A stretch of DNA of 64,000 bases from Paraburkholderia youngii (GCF_013366925.1 NZ_JAALDK010000003.1:124001-188000); one strand, 5' to 3'. Counted from the stretch's first letter, positions 7,338 to 17,170 are shown. Program-made: numbers and translations. Notes: generated from the sequence alone by a model not told the origin.

Positions 7338-9800
7338 CTAGTCGAGAGTCAGCATTTCGCGCACGTAGGCCTCGCGCCAGTCCGGTGCGCCGGACGTGTA
7401 GTGCCTGTCGAGCACCGCCTGCGCGCGGCCGTCCGAGCGCAGCACCGCGAGCGTTTCCTTCGGGAAGCTCGCCTGCAGCATGCGGGTCTGGTCCGGCGTC
7501 ACCCATAGGTAATCGCGGTTCGGCACGGCGTTGGCCAGCATGTCGATCTGGTGTTCCGTCAGCCCGAACAGGTCGCGATACAGATGCAGGTTGTTCTTTG
7601 CATCCTTGTTGGGCAGATAGAAAATGTTGGGAATGTTTTCCTTGAGAATTTCGAAGTTCGGAATCCGCGCCACCTGGGAGAGCGACTGCGTCGCGAGCAG
7701 TAGCGTCGCATTCAGCTTGCGGATGGTGACCGCCCAGATTTCCAGGCGCTGATAGAAGCGCGGATACTGGAAGAAGAAGCCCGCCTCCTCAACTTCGATG
7801 ACCGTATAGCGCTTGCCATCAAGCCACTGCGCGATACGGTAGAACGCGTAATCCATGAACAGCGCCGCGGCCACCGGATAGTTCTGGAACAGGTCGCCCA
7901 TTTCGATCGAGATGTCGTCGGACAGCGAGAAGGCGTCGTCGATGTGGTCGAAGAAACGGCCATTCTTTTCGCCCTGGGTCCAGACCGCGAGCCGCTCGCG
8001 CAGCTCGATCGGCAGAAGCGCATTGAGGTTGGACAGTGTCCAGAGGTCGCGCGGGTAGCCCGTACCCAGGACCGTGACCTTCTCGAAAATCGTGCGCTGC
8101 TGTTGCGGCGAGCATCGGAAGTCATCGTCCTCGATCGCCATCTGTACCCATTCGGCGACGTACGGGAAGTGCTTTGAATCGTGCAGCAGCGAAAGCGGAT
8201 TGACCGAGGTTCCGGCCTCAAAGCGCCCCGTCGCGTCGACGAACCGTCCGCCCGCGAGCAGGGTCGGGATGCGGGTCGAGCGGTCCTTGTCGAACCGGAT
8301 TCGCCGCGCCTTGTGGCGCCCGGTCTGGGAGACCAGGAAATTCAGGAAGATCGACTTGCCCGCGCCGATCGGGCCGATCACGAGCGCATGCGACTTGCCG
8401 CCCGGATGGTGCAGACTCACGCGCTGAAGGGTCTTGTGACGCGTCGGCAGCATGGTAAGCGGCCCGGTCTTCTCGCCGGACTGCTGCGTGAGCCACGCAT
8501 TGACCGTGTCGCCTTCCGAGACGCTGCGCACCGGGGCGATGTCGGACACCGCCGGCGTTTCGACAAACTGCAATCGCCTCTGCTGGTCCCATCGGCCCGG
8601 CAGTGTCGTCTGCCAGGCGGCGAACAGATTGTCCCGCTCGAGGATCACGCCAAATCCAGCGTTGCCGATGCGGCCGATCACTTCGCGCGTGGCATCGTCG
8701 CATTCGTCGACGGTATCGCCATAGACGATCACCGAGACGTTCGCAAAGCCATACTGCTGCCCGTCCGCAACCAGTTTGGCCAGCGCCTTTTCGGCTTCGT
8801 CAGCGAGGCGCTCGCGGCCTTCGTCGTTCTTCTGCTCTTCCTTCGAGAAGTAGGCCTTGAGGATCGACCAGGGGTTGAATGCCGCGACCTTATAGAACTT
8901 GCGGATCTTCTCGATGTACGCGCTCGCCTTCGTTGTGTCCAGAAAGCGGAACATCACGCACACATCCAGTTCGGCGTCGACTTCGGCGAGCACGTCCAGT
9001 GCGGCTTCCTGAAAGCCCATCCACTCCTTGACCGCGATGATCTTCGCGTACCGTTTGCCGTGCGCCGATTCGAACATCAGCGTGTCGGCACCGATCGTGA
9101 CTTCGCTCTCGGTCAGGTGCGTATCGAGCATCGTGACGGGATACCGCACGCGCCGCGGCGGCACCGACGGGTTGGCCGCCTGATGGAGGAACGCGAGCGC
9201 GTTCTGCAATTGCAGACGCTTCATCCTCAGGCGCGTGACACCCCCTTTGAACGCATCGATCACGCCTTCAAACCGCTTGATGTCAGACGTCAGTCGCTCG
9301 ATATCAAAGGCGAAGGCACTGCGCGCAAGGACCGAGTCCTTGATCGTCTCGAAGATCGCGCGCGGCATCGATTTGCCGCCCACCGTCATGTGATACGCGA
9401 CCTTCTCGAAGATCTTGTTGACGCCGGTCTCGGGCGTGAAGGCGAGTGCGAGCGAATGCGTGTTGCGGAAATACCGGCCGCTCGCGACATGAGCGCGGTT
9501 GATTTCGTCGACACGCGCGTCCATCGAGGAATCGAAAGTCCCGCCGATGTCTCCCTTGACGCGCCGGTGCGAGAGCTTCCACCACGCCGTAATCCGGTGG
9601 TCGAAATTCTTGCAGGCGTGATCAAGGTTGTCGCGCGCGGCCGAAATATCGGAGGCGTTTGGGCTGTCGGCGTCCACGCCTTCCAACGTATAGACGGTCA
9701 GCAGCGACCCGTCCTTGTCGAGGATCAGTTCGGGCGTGACCATCGTCGCCCACGGGGCGATCTCCTGGATCGAGCGGCGCTTCAGGCTCTTCTTCAGCAT
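7338..9800 (-). CDS. trbE: Conjugation ATPase TrbE/VirB4
   Basis: The 820-residue cytoplasmic ATPase energises pilus assembly and substrate transfer. It has the N-terminal CagE/TrbE/VirB4 region, a Walker A motif IGPIGAGKSIFLNFL near residue 473 and a Walker B motif VIEVEEAGFFF near residue 667, followed by LLLATQSLSQVARI. Length matches the family (about 800-850). Its ATG overlaps the end of trbD by seven bases. No frame break is visible, so the main transfer ATPase seems functional. Confidence 0.92.
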   Translation of the reverse strand: MLKKSLKRRSIQEIAPWATMVTPELILDKDGSLLTVYTLEGVDADSPNASDISAARDNLDHACKNFDHRITAWWKLSHRRVKGDIGGTFDSSMDARVDEINRAHVASGRYFRNTHSLALAFTPETGVNKIFEKVAYHMTVGGKSMPRAIFETIKDSVLARSAFAFDIERLTSDIKRFEGVIDAFKGGVTRLRMKRLQLQNALAFLHQAANPSVPPRRVRYPVTMLDTHLTESEVTIGADTLMFESAHGKRYAKIIAVKEWMGFQEAALDVLAEVDAELDVCVMFRFLDTTKASAYIEKIRKFYKVAAFNPWSILKAYFSKEEQKNDEGRERLADEAEKALAKLVADGQQYGFANVSVIVYGDTVDECDDATREVIGRIGNAGFGVILERDNLFAAWQTTLPGRWDQQRRLQFVETPAVSDIAPVRSVSEGDTVNAWLTQQSGEKTGPLTMLPTRHKTLQRVSLHHPGGKSHALVIGPIGAGKSIFLNFLVSQTGRHKARRIRFDKDRSTRIPTLLAGGRFVDATGRFEAGTSVNPLSLLHDSKHFPYVAEWVQMAIEDDDFRCSPQQQRTIFEKVTVLGTGYPRDLWTLSNLNALLPIELRERLAVWTQGEKNGRFFDHIDDAFSLSDDISIEMGDLFQNYPVAAALFMDYAFYRIAQWLDGKRYTVIEVEEAGFFFQYPRFYQRLEIWAVTIRKLNATLLLATQSLSQVARIPNFEILKENIPNIFYLPNKDAKNNLHLYRDLFGLTEHQIDMLANAVPNRDYLWVTPDQTRMLQASFPKETLAVLRSDGRAQAVLDRHYTSGAPDWREAYVREMLTLD

Positions 9801-10105
9801 GGCAGGTCCTGATCAAATCCATATGGACGTTTGAACCGGGCCGAAAACTTCGCAGTCGGCAGGGGCTCATACACGTCCGCGTAGCGGTTGTAGACGAGCA
9901 TGACCTGCTTCCACCACGGATCTTTCGAGCTTTTCCAGCGCAGCAGCCAGTGCACCGCGATCCCAACGACGAGGAAGGTTGGCGTCATGCTGGTGTAGCA
10001 CAGCAGCATGGTCATCGTGCCGTTGGCGATCGCGAGTCCGCGATCTGCCCCGCCCATCTGGCGAGGCAGCGAAAGAGAGCGGCTGACGCGGGTAGGCTGA
10101 CGCAT
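9794..10105 (-). CDS. trbD: Conjugal transfer protein TrbD/VirB3
   Basis: This is a 103-residue inner-membrane protein. Two hydrophobic segments (AIANGTMTMLLCYTSM and TFLVVGIAVHWLLRW) are followed by a short basic tail containing KDPWWKQVMLVY. Size and position between trbC and trbE are those of VirB3-type proteins, which anchor VirB4 to the membrane. It starts six bases after the trbC stop and overlaps trbE by seven bases. Confidence 0.85.
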   Translation of the reverse strand: MRQPTRVSRSLSLPRQMGGADRGLAIANGTMTMLLCYTSMTPTFLVVGIAVHWLLRWKSSKDPWWKQVMLVYNRYADVYEPLPTAKFSARFKRPYGFDQDLPC

Positions 10106-10111
10106 GTGAGC

Positions 10112-10504
10112 TTACGTACAGGTGTAGGTGACGTGGAGATGGTTCTTCACGATCGGAATTGCGCACGCCGCAAGGCCGAGACCAACGAAGACCGTCGAAA
10201 TGATCTTGCCGATCGTGCTTTCCGAGTTGCCGATCGCGACGGCGCCGACGATGATCAGCACGATGCCGATGCCGTAAAGCCACGGGCCACTAATGTAGGA
10301 CGAGATCAGACAGATGACGTCCGTCGCGGAGCCGAGGTCGGTCAGGTCGACGGCCGAGGCGAACGGCGCGAATGCGGCGAGCGAAGCCGCAACGACGGTC
10401 GAACGCAGCTCACGGCGGGTGAGGAAGCGCGTCCAGATAAAGCGGCTCAACGCTCGCGTGCGCTCGCGCACGGTAGCGAGAAAATCAGACGGGTACTTCT
10501 TCAT
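10112..10504 (-). CDS. trbC: Conjugal transfer pilin TrbC/VirB2
   Basis: The 130-residue pilin precursor has a long basic N-terminus (about 35 residues), a hydrophobic signal segment ending AAFAPFASA, and two membrane helices (WLYGIGIVLIIVGAVAIG and IISTVFVGLGLAACAIPIV) separated by a short basic loop. This is the pro-pilin layout of TrbC/VirB2. The start MKKYPSD at 10504 is preferred over the ATG nine bases upstream because a GGAG lies at proper distance. The stop is six bases before trbD. Confidence 0.85.
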   Translation of the reverse strand: MKKYPSDFLATVRERTRALSRFIWTRFLTRRELRSTVVAASLAAFAPFASAVDLTDLGSATDVICLISSYISGPWLYGIGIVLIIVGAVAIGNSESTIGKIISTVFVGLGLAACAIPIVKNHLHVTYTCT

Positions 10505-10522
10505 AAACGGCACTCCGATGGG

Positions 10523-11569
10523 TTAGAAAACGCGGTTGAGAACGTAGTCGCGGTCCTTGAAACCCTTGATTTCGAGGATTTCAGAAACGTGACGCAGCTC
10601 GCCTGTGCGGCGAAGATGAATGACGTAGTGGAAGCAGTCGGCCACCGCCTTGCGCATGTCCGCCAGTTCCCACCGGCTGCCCGGCGGTACGCCGAGCATC
10701 GCGAGACTTTCGAGGCGGCTCAGCCCGCCACGCGCGTCGTTGGCATGGATCGAACCCATGCCGCCGTCGTGGCCGGTGCTCAGCGCCTGGATGAAGTCGT
10801 AGGCCTCGCCGCTTCGGACTTCGCCGACGATGATGCGGTCGGGCCGGAAGCGCAGACACAGGGCGACGAGCAGCTGGGTCGTGACACCCTTGTCGGGGTT
10901 TGAGAGCAGCCGCACGCGATTGGGCGCGGTCAGCTTCAGTTCCATCGTGTCCTCGACCGTGATGACGCGTTCGTCTTCAGGAATCTCGGCATTGAGCGCG
11001 TTGAGCAGGGTGGTTTTGCCGGACGAGGTGCCGCCGGCGACGAGGACGTTGCGGCGTGCCCGCACCATCGCGCTCAGGGCCTCGCGCAAGGCATCGTCCT
11101 GGATGCCCGGAGGGAAGAGATCGAGTTCCTTTTCCTTGCGGGCGTTCGTGAGCGAGAACGCGCCCATGTTCACGTAGTCGCTAAGCGATAGGTGCTTGTC
11201 GCGGTGCTTGCGGATCGAAAGCGCATTGCCGTCGATCGCGGTTGGCCGCATCACTGATGCGATACGCAGATTCTTGTGGCCTGCGTTGATGATCCCCTGC
11301 GCGGTGCCGGCGACCGCCGACTTGTCGACCGATGCCGCCAGCGCGCTGATCGCGCCGTCAAGCACCGCCTCGTTAAGCGTGAGGTCAAGCCGATGCATCT
11401 TGCCGCGGCGCTCGATCCAGATGTTGTTGAAATCGTTAATCATGATTTCAGCAACGTCGGGCGCCTCAAAGCACTCGCGCAACGGACGCAGCGACTCGAA
11501 AAACATGCGGACCGCGCTGTCCTCGAGCGGGCGCAGTTTGAGCAGGGGATTGTCGGTAGCCTCGGACAT
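10523..11569 (-). CDS. trbB: Conjugation ATPase TrbB/VirB11
   Basis: The 348-residue hexameric traffic ATPase is the first gene of the operon. It has a Walker A motif VAGGTSSGKTTLLNAL near residue 175, an Asp box (ITVEDTMELKL), RPDRIIVGEVRSGEA and a His box (GGMGSIHAND), all canonical for VirB11/TrbB. The start MSEATDN at 11569 gives the family length; the frame could extend to 11686 but that N-terminus is atypical. The stretch 11570-11838, shared with the divergent plus-strand gene, must hold the operon promoter and contains repeat copy B. Confidence 0.92.
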   Translation of the reverse strand: MSEATDNPLLKLRPLEDSAVRMFFESLRPLRECFEAPDVAEIMINDFNNIWIERRGKMHRLDLTLNEAVLDGAISALAASVDKSAVAGTAQGIINAGHKNLRIASVMRPTAIDGNALSIRKHRDKHLSLSDYVNMGAFSLTNARKEKELDLFPPGIQDDALREALSAMVRARRNVLVAGGTSSGKTTLLNALNAEIPEDERVITVEDTMELKLTAPNRVRLLSNPDKGVTTQLLVALCLRFRPDRIIVGEVRSGEAYDFIQALSTGHDGGMGSIHANDARGGLSRLESLAMLGVPPGSRWELADMRKAVADCFHYVIHLRRTGELRHVSEILEIKGFKDRDYVLNRVF

Positions 11570-11712
11570 GCCTGCTATTGTTCCGTCCGGCCGGAACCTG
11601 GAGCAGACTGAAAGAACGATCAAATCCGCGAGCTTTCGGGGGAAGTGTCGTGCTCGATGTCGCAGACGATGGATGCCTTGAACCACCCGGGCTGCTTCAC
11701 GCCTTCCAGACT

Positions 11713-11777
11713 CCCGTCAGCCGGCTAACGGGCTTAACCCGGAAAGCTCAAGAAAAACGTATAGCTTTCGGATTAAC
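11713..11777. repeat. Dispersed palindromic repeat, copy B
   Basis: A near-perfect palindrome (11713-11732, one mismatched pair) is followed by TTAACCCGGAAAGCT and, after a 15-base loop, AGCTTTCGGATTAA. The arms of the second part pair with each other. It is related to copies at 944-1010 and 35321-35383. It lies between the divergent starts of trbB and the gene at 11839, so it could affect either promoter. Confidence 0.7.
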
Positions 11778-11838
11778 CGCAGCTGGAAATTGTGGTATAT
11801 GTCTGCGGCGCAATTGCCTTTCCAATCATCAATCATCG

Positions 11839-12303
11839 ATGGCAAGAACAATTCCGTTTTACACAAGCCCGCAGGCCGCTCGCGCCCGCCGCTCGAAAAC
11901 TCTGCTGTTGCCGATGCCGCGCGCTCAGGCGGACGAACTTTCCTTACAGGTGCACATAGCCCTCGACGCGATGCGACGAGGCCTGGGCAACGTGAACGCT
12001 GCCCAGACGCTGTGCCAGGCCATGATCGTTGTGGGGCTGCTCGCGGAAGCTGGATACGGCTCGGCGACGGTCGAACAGATGCAGGACGCGGAAGAGGTGA
12101 TCGGGTCGGCATTCGACCGCGGCCGGGACACCGGCGTGTGGATGCTCGACGATGACGGATTTGCGCAGTTCGCGACGATCGTGAGCACGTACGACCATCA
12201 GCTTCGGCGCGCGCCAGTCGCCGCGATCGCTGACGCTAGCGACAGGCTGGATCGTTTCCGCGCGGGCGAGACATTCGAGCAGACGGCCCGCAGGCGCGCC
12301 TAG
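11839..12303 (+). CDS. Hypothetical plasmid-borne protein
   Basis: The 154-residue protein starts MARTIPFY. The N-terminus is basic (AARARRSKTLLLP), the rest helical and Ala/Asp rich, with no signal or membrane segment. The ATG at 11839 is chosen because the frame upstream of it runs through repeat copy B. It lies divergent to the conjugation operon and 57 bases ahead of the H-NS-like gene. A regulatory role is possible but not shown; no family recognised. Confidence 0.6.
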   Translation: MARTIPFYTSPQAARARRSKTLLLPMPRAQADELSLQVHIALDAMRRGLGNVNAAQTLCQAMIVVGLLAEAGYGSATVEQMQDAEEVIGSAFDRGRDTGVWMLDDDGFAQFATIVSTYDHQLRRAPVAAIADASDRLDRFRAGETFEQTARRRA

Positions 12304-12360
12304 CGACCTCCAGGCATTAACCGGGATAAACCGCGACAACCAGAATTCGGGCAACAGGAC

Positions 12361-12672
12361 ATGAGGGGAAAAATCGCTGACGGCGAGGCCCGCGACAGGC
12401 TGATTATCTGGCTTCGCCGGCGCATGGAAGAATTCGGCATCACGCTTGAAGCACTCGCAGAGTCAATCCAGCACGACGTCGACCACCCGCCTCTTTATCG
12501 CGATGCGCGCGGCAACGAATGGAACGGGCTGGGCAACATGCCCGACTGGCTAAGCGCTGCCAGAAATGCCGGTGTAAGTCCGGAATTCTTCCGCATCGAG
12601 CCGAAGCCGGCGCCCAAACCTATGGTCGCCGCCTCGGAGACCGATCCGCGGCAGCTGGACCTTTTTCGATGA
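12361..12672 (+). CDS. H-NS-like nucleoid-associated protein
   Basis: The 103-residue protein has a helical N-terminal half and a C-terminal stretch YRDARGNEWNGLGNMPDWL (about residues 45-65) that matches the pattern of the H-NS DNA-binding domain (YR-x-G-x-W-x-G-x-G-x-x-P-x-W). In the family this loop contacts the minor groove of AT-rich DNA. The core here is N-G-L-G-N-M-P, so the usual R-G-R tripeptide is not conserved and DNA affinity may differ. Plasmid H-NS homologues commonly silence transfer genes, and its position beside the trb operon fits that. A short run AACAGGAC precedes the ATG. Confidence 0.65.
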   Translation: MRGKIADGEARDRLIIWLRRRMEEFGITLEALAESIQHDVDHPPLYRDARGNEWNGLGNMPDWLSAARNAGVSPEFFRIEPKPAPKPMVAASETDPRQLDLFR

Positions 12673-12908
12673 AACCAACCGCCTGATGGCACGGGCAATC
12701 CGCGCGTGCGTGCTTCGCGAAAACGGCCCGTTTCGACCCACATCGGCCCGTTCGGCGGGGTAAAATCAATGGCGGCTTCCTGAGTACTTCGGCCGCCCGT
12801 GGGTTTATGACTAACACACCAAGTCGGCTGTTCGAGTATTCAAATAACCTCGAACGTAAGCCTACCCGCCCTCGGTTGGCGACGAACAGCGGCCAGGCGT
12901 TACGTCCT

Positions 12909-14494
12909 TCATCCAACCCGCTCCGATGCCAGGAAGGCGGTTTCATCTGTATCGGCGGTTTCTGGAGATGCGTGTTCGTTCAGGTATGTGGTGCGTAGCC
13001 CACTTCTTACGCCCCATCGATAGAAAACCAGCGCAACCGCCACAACAGTCAGCATGTCGCACCCGTCGGGAATGACGCCCATGCCTCCAAACTCCCGTCC
13101 GCCCAGCAACGAAAGCATCGCCATGGCGGGCAGGTACAACAGCATCCACCACGCCGCTCGCAGTTCCGCGCGAAAACTCTCCCATCCCGCCGTCGACTGG
13201 TAGTAGAAATAGACAGGCAACGCCACGATGATCAACAGGATAATCTGCCCTGTCAGCGGCCAACATGCACAGAAAAGCACGAGGGAAGCGCACACGAATG
13301 CGAACGGTGCGATCACCAACATGCCAGGAATTCGAAGAGGTCTCCGGAGATCCGCGGCATGCTTTCGAAGTGCCATCAGGCTAACCGGTCCAGTCAGGAA
13401 GGAAACAATTGTTGCTACCGAGATGACCGCGGCGAGTGTTCCCCAACCACGAAAGAAAAACATGAAGAGAAACGAAATGCCGAGGTTGAACCACATGGCA
13501 GCTCGCGGGACCCCGTAGACGGGATGGGTCGCGCCGAAGATGCTTGGCATGGTCCCATTGCGCTCCATCGCATATATCATGCGGGCCGTCGTTGCGGTAT
13601 AGATCGTGCCTGTTCCCGATGGGCTAACGAAAGCATCCACGTACAGCAGAATCGCCAGCCAGTTCAGGTCGAGGGCGATGGCCAGTTCTGCGAACGGTGA
13701 TGAAAAATTCAGACCGTGCCATCCGGATGCGATACTTGACGGGCTGACGGCGCCTATGAACGCGATCTGCAGCATCACATAGATAACCAGCGCAAGCAGG
13801 ATCGAGCCGACCAGCGCAAACGGGATGCTCTTCGAAGGGCTACGCGCCTCGCCCGCAAGACTAACGGGACTCTGGAATCCGTTGAAGCTGAACACGATAC
13901 CACTGGTTGCAACGGCCGTAAGGAGGAAAACTTCGCGGTCGGCACAGGTGGACAATTCGCGCCCTACGGGTGGCCGTCAATCCTTGGAACGAGAAACTTG
14001 AAGACGGTGATGGCGGTGTTCGTCTTAACAAACAGCTTCACACGCCAGTAGTTCAGCATAAAGTAGACAATGACGAGCGATGCACTGGCGAACAGTCCTT
14101 GTGTCGTGAGATCCTCGCCGGTCATCAGCGCATGGGCCCATGAATAAGGCCACGACGCCATGTATTGAACCGACGCGATTGCTTCAATCGGGATGACAGC
14201 AACGATCGATATCCAGTTCGCCCAAGCGGCTATAAATCCGACGAGTGCTCCATGAGAATAGCGCGCGTAGCGGACCATGCCGCCCGACTCCGGAAATGTC
14301 GTACCCAGCTCTGCGTAAGTCAGTGCGATGGCCAGCACGATAACCGCACCAATGATCCACGCAATGATCGCGGCCGGCCCCGCAACCTTCGACGCGTGCC
14401 AGGTGCCAAACAGCCACCCGGAGCCGATAATCGAGCCCAAGCCTGTAAAGAGCAATGCCACTGGGCCGATACTTCGGTTGACGTTATCCTTCAT
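12909..14494 (-). pseudogene. APC-family amino-acid permease, disrupted
   Basis: Two adjacent frames make up one APC-superfamily permease. The N-terminal part (14494 down to 13964, MKDNVNRSIGPVALLFTGLG with the GSGWLFG signature) holds about five membrane helices. The C-terminal part (about 13945 to 12909) resumes at LLTAVATSGIVFSFNGFQSP and holds about seven. Between them the frame shifts near 13990 (an extra A in CCAAGG would explain it) and roughly 20 expected residues are scrambled or missing. AGGAGAC precedes the ATG. It would have imported an amino acid for the catabolic genes that follow, and is probably inactive unless the break is a sequencing error. Confidence 0.75.
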
Positions 14495-14615
14495 AATTGT
14501 CTCCTGGATCGCGTTCGCAGGGGCGTGACTGATTCCCGCCACAGCGGCGCTTTTGTTATCGTCTACGCAATGAATGCCTTCATCGCGTCGGAGATGACGG
14601 CGAGCGGGAGTTCGC

Positions 14616-15845
14616 TCAGGCTGTCGGCTCGGCTAGCCAGGCGAGTTGGCGTTCGAGGACTGATTGGGCTGTCTCGCCGACCAGTTCCTGATACGTTGCG
14701 GGAGCGGTGGCGCCTTCGGTATTGACCAACAACACGCGGGACGAGCCATCGAGGCCTACGTTGCTGGCCAGCAGCGGGTCTTGAAGCAAGACAATCAGCC
14801 CAGCAAGACCCGCCACGCCCGACTCGCCAGCGACGACGGGCGCATCGGTATCGCTGCCAGCAGCCAGGATGCGCATGGCGTTCACTGCATCGTCATCGCT
14901 GATGGTCATGAAATCATCGACGCTGGGCTGCAGGAACTTCCATGCGAGCGGCGACGTCTCGCCGCAAGCGAGCCCGGCCATCACGGAGTCGACGGAGCCC
15001 GTTGCACGAGCTGCGCGTCCCGCCAACGCGCTCTGATACAGGCAGTCGGCCTGCTGCGGTTCGACGACGACGAATCGCGGACGATGTTCGCCATGGTATT
15101 CCCACAGGTAGCTGATCAATCCTGCTGCAAGGCCGCCGACACCGCCCTGAAGGAACACATGCGTGTACGCCGGCCGATCCGGCTGGCTATCGCTCTGCTC
15201 GACGATCTCCGCTGCAATCGTGCCATAGCCCTGCATCACATCGCGCGGGATGTCTTCGTAACCGTCGTACGACGTGTCGGAAATGACGTGCCAGCCATTC
15301 AACGAAGCGAGGCGAGCCGCCTCTTCGACCGACTCATCGTAGTTTCCGGTGATGCGCACAATCTCTGCACCGTACGCCGCTATCGCTTTCTCGCGCTCGA
15401 CGCTGACATTCGCGTGCAGCACGATCACACAACGGCAACCGAGCGTTTGCGCGGCAGCGGCAAGACCCTTTCCGTGGTTGCCGTCCGTGGCGCTCACTAC
15501 CGTGGAATGCGTCAGCAGCTCCCGATAGCGTCCTTCGAACAGGCCATGCGCGTCGAGATTATGATTCCGCCACAGCCGCTGAATCAGGCGTACCAGCGCA
15601 ATCGGTGCACCCAAGGCCTTGAAGCTGCCCAGCACAGAGCGCGCTGACTCGTCCTTGATACTGATGCTGCCGACCGCGAGCCTCGCGGCCAGCCCCGGCA
15701 ACTCACGCAACGGCGTCGCATCGGGCGAAATCTTGTCCCAGCATGAAAGCCAGGCGCGGCTTTCCTGTGCTTTCTCGATGCTGAGAATGGTCTTCAATTC
15801 AGCGGGGTACGCAGCGCGCGTTGCGCGTGGATTGGCTACCAACAT
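14616..15845 (-). CDS. dpaL: PLP-dependent diaminopropionate ammonia-lyase-like enzyme
   Basis: The 409-residue fold-type II PLP enzyme has the Schiff-base lysine in SFKALGAPIAL near residue 75, the substrate loop SATDGNHGKGLA and the phosphate-binding Gly loop GGVGGLAAG near residue 235. Length and motifs match diaminopropionate ammonia-lyase (DpaL/YgeX), which converts 2,3-diaminopropionate to pyruvate and two ammonia. The start MLVANPRATRAAY is preferred (AAGG at proper distance). It lies between the permease and an N-carbamoyl hydrolase-like gene, the same company ygeX keeps in purine/amino-acid degradation loci. The actual substrate is inferred. Confidence 0.8.
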   Translation of the reverse strand: MLVANPRATRAAYPAELKTILSIEKAQESRAWLSCWDKISPDATPLRELPGLAARLAVGSISIKDESARSVLGSFKALGAPIALVRLIQRLWRNHNLDAHGLFEGRYRELLTHSTVVSATDGNHGKGLAAAAQTLGCRCVIVLHANVSVEREKAIAAYGAEIVRITGNYDESVEEAARLASLNGWHVISDTSYDGYEDIPRDVMQGYGTIAAEIVEQSDSQPDRPAYTHVFLQGGVGGLAAGLISYLWEYHGEHRPRFVVVEPQQADCLYQSALAGRAARATGSVDSVMAGLACGETSPLAWKFLQPSVDDFMTISDDDAVNAMRILAAGSDTDAPVVAGESGVAGLAGLIVLLQDPLLASNVGLDGSSRVLLVNTEGATAPATYQELVGETAQSVLERQLAWLAEPTA

Positions 15846-15897
15846 GACCTTGATACTCCAGTAACGAATGATGTGAATTGGCGAATGAAAGTCGTGC

Positions 15898-17154
15898 TCA
15901 CTTCTGTGCGAGCCGCTGGAGCACGACATCCAGCAAGACGTTCGCGCCGTCGATAAGCTGATCGTCGTCCGTGTGTTCGCGCGGGTTATGGCTGATGCCA
16001 CCGCGGCTCGGCACGAAGATCATCGCGGCCGGCGCGATGCGCGCGATCATCTGGGCGTCGTGTCCTGCGCCTGACGTCATCCGGCGATGCGTGAAGCCCA
16101 TGCGCTCTGCTGCCGCTTCGATCGCATCGGCCAGTCCTGCATCGAATACGACAGGCTCGAAACGGACCAGGCGTTCGGTCGTGATCTTCACGCCTTCCTT
16201 CTCCGCGACTTCGATGAGGAATTCGACAAGACGACGCTCGGCGTCCTGCAGGCGTTGTTCGTCCGGGTCGCGCAGTTCCACCGTAAAAACCGCCTTGCGC
16301 GGAATCACGTTGATGACGTTCGGCTCGATGCGCAGCATGCCGATCGTCGCGAGCGTGGTGCCGGTGGTCACGGCCAGCTCACGCAAAAACGTCGACACGG
16401 CAGCAGCCACCCACCCCGCATCATGACGAAGCCGCGTTGGCGTCGTACCCGCGTGATTGGCATTGCCCTGAACGGTGATCTGCTGCCACGAGATGCCCTG
16501 AAGATTCTCGACCACGCCAATACGGATGTTCTCTGCTTCGAGTATCGGACCCTGCTCGACATGCAGTTCCAGATATTCGTGCGGAACCACCGCGCCGGGC
16601 TCCATATCACCCGCGTAACCAATGCGCGCGAGTTCGTCGCCAAAGCGCGTACCGTCGATGCCAACCGTATCCAGCGCTGCACCAACCGACAGGCCTCCCG
16701 CGTACACCAGCGAGCCCATCATGTCCGGCTGATAGCGGATGCCTTCCTCGTTGGTGAAGGCGCCGATGGTGATGGAGCGCTGCGGCGTGATCCCTGCCTG
16801 ACGAAATGTCCGCACCACTGCAAGCCCGGCCAGTACGCCATAACAGCCATCCAGCGCGCCGGCGTTCTTCACCGTGTCGATGTGCGAGCCCATCATCAAT
16901 GGACGCTGGCTGCCGTCGTCCGAATCGGAACGCAGCGTGCCGAATATATCGCCGATCCGATCGACGCGGACATCGAGGTCCAGTTCGCGCATCCATTCGA
17001 CGATGAGGTCGCGACCGGCTTTCTCATCGTCAGTCAGTGCAATGCGCGTCCGGCCACCCACTTCACTATCAGCGCCCAGTGCACCAAGCTGACGCAGTTG
17101 CTCTAAAAGCAATGCGCCGTCGAGCATCAGCGATGAAGATACAGACGTATTCAT
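15898..17154 (-). CDS. Zn-dependent M20 hydrolase (N-carbamoyl-L-amino-acid hydrolase / allantoate amidohydrolase type)
   Basis: The 418-residue enzyme belongs to the hydantoinase/carbamoylase branch of M20. Metal-site motifs are visible: GSHIDTV near residue 88, GALDGCYGV near 100, TNEEGIRYQP near 133 and YLELHVEQGP near 195. A late GISHNPREHT near 387 supplies the last His. Family members hydrolyse N-carbamoyl amino acids, allantoate or ureidopropionate to the amine, CO2 and ammonia. It lies 52 bases before the dpaL-like gene and 16 bases after the second M20 gene, so the three probably form one operon. Confidence 0.82.
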   Translation of the reverse strand: MNTSVSSSLMLDGALLLEQLRQLGALGADSEVGGRTRIALTDDEKAGRDLIVEWMRELDLDVRVDRIGDIFGTLRSDSDDGSQRPLMMGSHIDTVKNAGALDGCYGVLAGLAVVRTFRQAGITPQRSITIGAFTNEEGIRYQPDMMGSLVYAGGLSVGAALDTVGIDGTRFGDELARIGYAGDMEPGAVVPHEYLELHVEQGPILEAENIRIGVVENLQGISWQQITVQGNANHAGTTPTRLRHDAGWVAAAVSTFLRELAVTTGTTLATIGMLRIEPNVINVIPRKAVFTVELRDPDEQRLQDAERRLVEFLIEVAEKEGVKITTERLVRFEPVVFDAGLADAIEAAAERMGFTHRRMTSGAGHDAQMIARIAPAAMIFVPSRGGISHNPREHTDDDQLIDGANVLLDVVLQRLAQK

Positions 17155-17170
17155 TTATTACCTTTGATCC

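Noticed and set aside
8181..9812. Very long open frame on the plus strand (543 codons) opposite trbE
   Set aside because: It is the mirror of a confidently identified VirB4/TrbE gene. High GC makes antisense frames long; the translation is Arg/His-rich and shows no domain.
11578..12303. Longer reading of the gene at 11839 from an upstream start
   Set aside because: The extension runs through repeat copy B and the trbB promoter region and has non-coding composition.
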